Of a stretch of 42,939 nt of DNA, positions 41,753 to 42,939 are shown piece by piece; positions within the stretch are counted from its first letter, which is position 1, and every line of letters starts with the position of its first letter. The DNA lies in the NCBI GenBank assembly GCA_029248185.1, contig JAQWJV010000037.1, positions 1 through 42,939 on the forward strand, written 5' to 3'. The position numbers and the translations under genes are program-made. The stretch comes from Flavobacteriaceae bacterium. Its GTDB lineage: Bacteria; Bacteroidota; Bacteroidia; Flavobacteriales; Flavobacteriaceae. The notes beneath the pieces were generated by a model, which saw only the letters and a program-made list of their open reading frames with translations, had not been told where the DNA came from and ran no database searches.

Positions 41753-41951
41753 ACCTCAGTCCCTTTTTAACACTTAAATTATGAAACCTGAACAAAGTTA
41801 TCATGTAGTTGCTGTACTCTAAACAGGCTTGAGTTGGCTTCTTTTTTCTAAAAATAAATCCACACTGTTTTTTTGTAGGTATTACAGTTGGGCTAGAACT
41901 TGGACAGTTCTTATTTGTCTATCCAAAAAAGAAATGTAAAACTAAAAGATC
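41753..41951. other. 199-base convergent gap between nadD and glycosyltransferase
   Basis: No gene is supported here. An ATG at 41781 opens only 13 codons. One frame around 41870-41930 reads GITVGLELGQF, faintly like a VanZ-type helix, but it is too short to call. There is no convincing terminator, though the T-rich stretches at 41845 and 41865 may contribute. Confidence 0.4.
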
Positions 41952-42939
41952 TTATTTTTTTAATAAAACATCTTTCACCAACCTTTTTGTCAAACCTCCG
42001 CGACTCCATTGATCTAAGTTGGGAAATTCATTTTGAAGGGTTTCTTTTTGATTAGCTACTCGCCGAATAAATTCTATAATTCCTTTATGATTATCGGCTG
42101 CAATCATTTTAGTTTCTGATCCTTGGCTTATAAACTTTCCTGCCTCGGAATCGGGATCGCCTATGGAGAGTAAAGGAACTCCGGTGGCCATATATTCCAA
42201 TAACTTCCCCGAGATCATTTGTGTTTGCGCTCCTTTAAAAATAAAATTCAATAATAAATGGGCGTTTTTCATCAACTGAACCGCTTCTTTATGAGAGAGG
42301 TAGCCTCTATTGATGACTTTGACATGCGGTAATGCCTTTTTAATTTCTGTGTAAATTTCAGTAGATATCTGACCTGCCAAGCTCAGTTGAATGGTATGCT
42401 GTTCTTGAAATTTTGCGATTGCCTTAATAACAGAATCGTATTCTTGATTATGTGTTAATAGACCTGTAAAAACAACATGGAAAATCCCTTTAGGAGGCAT
42501 TCCCTTTACAGAGGCCATCAAATCGGCATCATAACCATTGGGAAGCGCAGTAAAAGTTTGTTTGGGTGCTATGGCTTTTAGCTGATCGTGGAGTCTTCCT
42601 CCTAAGGTAGTAAGTATTCCATCCGCTTTTTGTAAAACCAGTTTTTCTAGGGCTTGGTCTTTTGCAATCGATTTTTGAGTTCTATACAAGGAGGCGTTGT
42701 AGAAAAGATCTGCCCAGGGGTCACGAAAATCTGCCCACCATGAAATTGGATAGGTGTCTTTTAAGGCCAAGCCTACCAAATGAGTAGAGTGCGGAGGACC
42801 CGTTGTGATCAAATATGAAAAAGATTCCTCTTTTAAAAGTTTCTTTGCCGCTTTCAGTGCAAAAGGAATCCAGCCTTTTCGTGCATCGGGTATAAAATAG
42901 TTCCCCCGAATGTAAGCTGCTATTTTTTGAAACAGTGAT
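41952..42939 (-). CDS. Glycosyltransferase, 5' part outside the window
   Basis: The frame is open through the window's right edge (about 328 codons seen), so the start lies beyond 42939; an internal TTG at 42812 is not a start. Visible features are FIPDARKGWIPFALKAAKKL, ITTGPPHSTHLVGL and WWADFRDPWADLFY in the N-terminal domain. A GT-B-type donor domain follows (VFTGLLTHNQEYDSVIKAI, LSLAGQI, NRGYLSHKEAVQLMKNAHLLL and GKLLEYMATGVPLLSIGD). This is a family 4-like glycosyltransferase, probably for surface polysaccharide; donor and acceptor are unknown. Confidence 0.87.
   Translation of the reverse strand, partial: SLFQKIAAYIRGNYFIPDARKGWIPFALKAAKKLLKEESFSYLITTGPPHSTHLVGLALKDTYPISWWADFRDPWADLFYNASLYRTQKSIAKDQALEKLVLQKADGILTTLGGRLHDQLKAIAPKQTFTALPNGYDADLMASVKGMPPKGIFHVVFTGLLTHNQEYDSVIKAIAKFQEQHTIQLSLAGQISTEIYTEIKKALPHVKVINRGYLSHKEAVQLMKNAHLLLNFIFKGAQTQMISGKLLEYMATGVPLLSIGDPDSEAGKFISQGSETKMIAADNHKGIIEFIRRVANQKETLQNEFPNLDQWSRGGLTKRLVKDVLLKK

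Noticed and set aside
41781-41951. Short ATG frame and a VanZ-like helix reading in the nadD/glycosyltransferase gap
   Set aside because: The first is 13 codons and the second about 20 residues in another frame; neither can be separated from chance.
1-42939. tRNA, rRNA, CRISPR, IS element or phage defence operon
   Set aside because: No cloverleaf-like sequence, regularly spaced repeats, transposase motifs or recognisable defence genes apart from the hipBA remnant were seen.

Overview
This low-GC, gene-dense window looks like chromosome of a Bacteroidota bacterium, most likely a marine-type Flavobacteriaceae member. The evidence is an rnc / IPExxxVDY-family / pyk gene chain, a complete moxR-bat operon, many proteins with Bacteroidota-style lipoprotein signals, weak Shine-Dalgarno sequences, and several matches to the flavobacterial -7 element TANNTTTG. 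No rRNA, tRNA, CRISPR array, IS element or intact prophage gene was seen.

Layout. Positions 1-4069 hold the acpP 3' end, fabF, rnc, an IPExxxVDY protein and pyk, all on the plus strand. Positions 4066-6529 (minus) hold an isoaspartyl peptidase lipoprotein, a small ABM-like protein and dinB. Positions 6617-10109 hold a small membrane protein, gpsA, pheS with a small conserved partner, and cvpA. Positions 10106-19075 (minus) are the moxR / DUF58 / 541-aa membrane protein / batA / batB / batC / batD / batE operon. Positions 19331-28418 are mixed metabolism: aldo/keto reductase, SDR, an esterase lipoprotein, hflX, lpxH, a cystathionine gamma-synthase-like gene, an ArsC-like protein, an EamA transporter and a truA-like gene. 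This stretch also holds two gene remnants, of an endonuclease/exonuclease/phosphatase protein and of a HipA-type kinase. Both keep the head and the tail but lack the middle.

Positions 28427-32185 hold an M20 peptidase, a thioesterase, a c-type cytochrome lipoprotein, a small secreted protein and an 868-base gap with one possible mini-ORF. Positions 32186-39711 form the most distinctive block. A Tat-type small subunit and a GMC flavoprotein with three clustered cysteines face away from a tight plus-strand operon: an exported TIM-barrel lipoprotein, an MFS permease, a Gfo/Idh/MocA oxidoreductase, a cytoplasmic TIM-barrel protein and a secreted DUF1080 protein. Together they resemble an oxidative (3-keto-sugar) glycoside-degradation pathway: oxidation and cleavage in the periplasm, import, then NAD-dependent processing. 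The substrate cannot be read from the sequence. Positions 39722-41752 are yicC, gmk and nadD, and the window ends inside a minus-strand glycosyltransferase.

Several convergent pairs (pyk/dinB, gpsA/pheS, cvpA/batE) share their stop codons in a 4-base overlap, leaving no room for a terminator between them.
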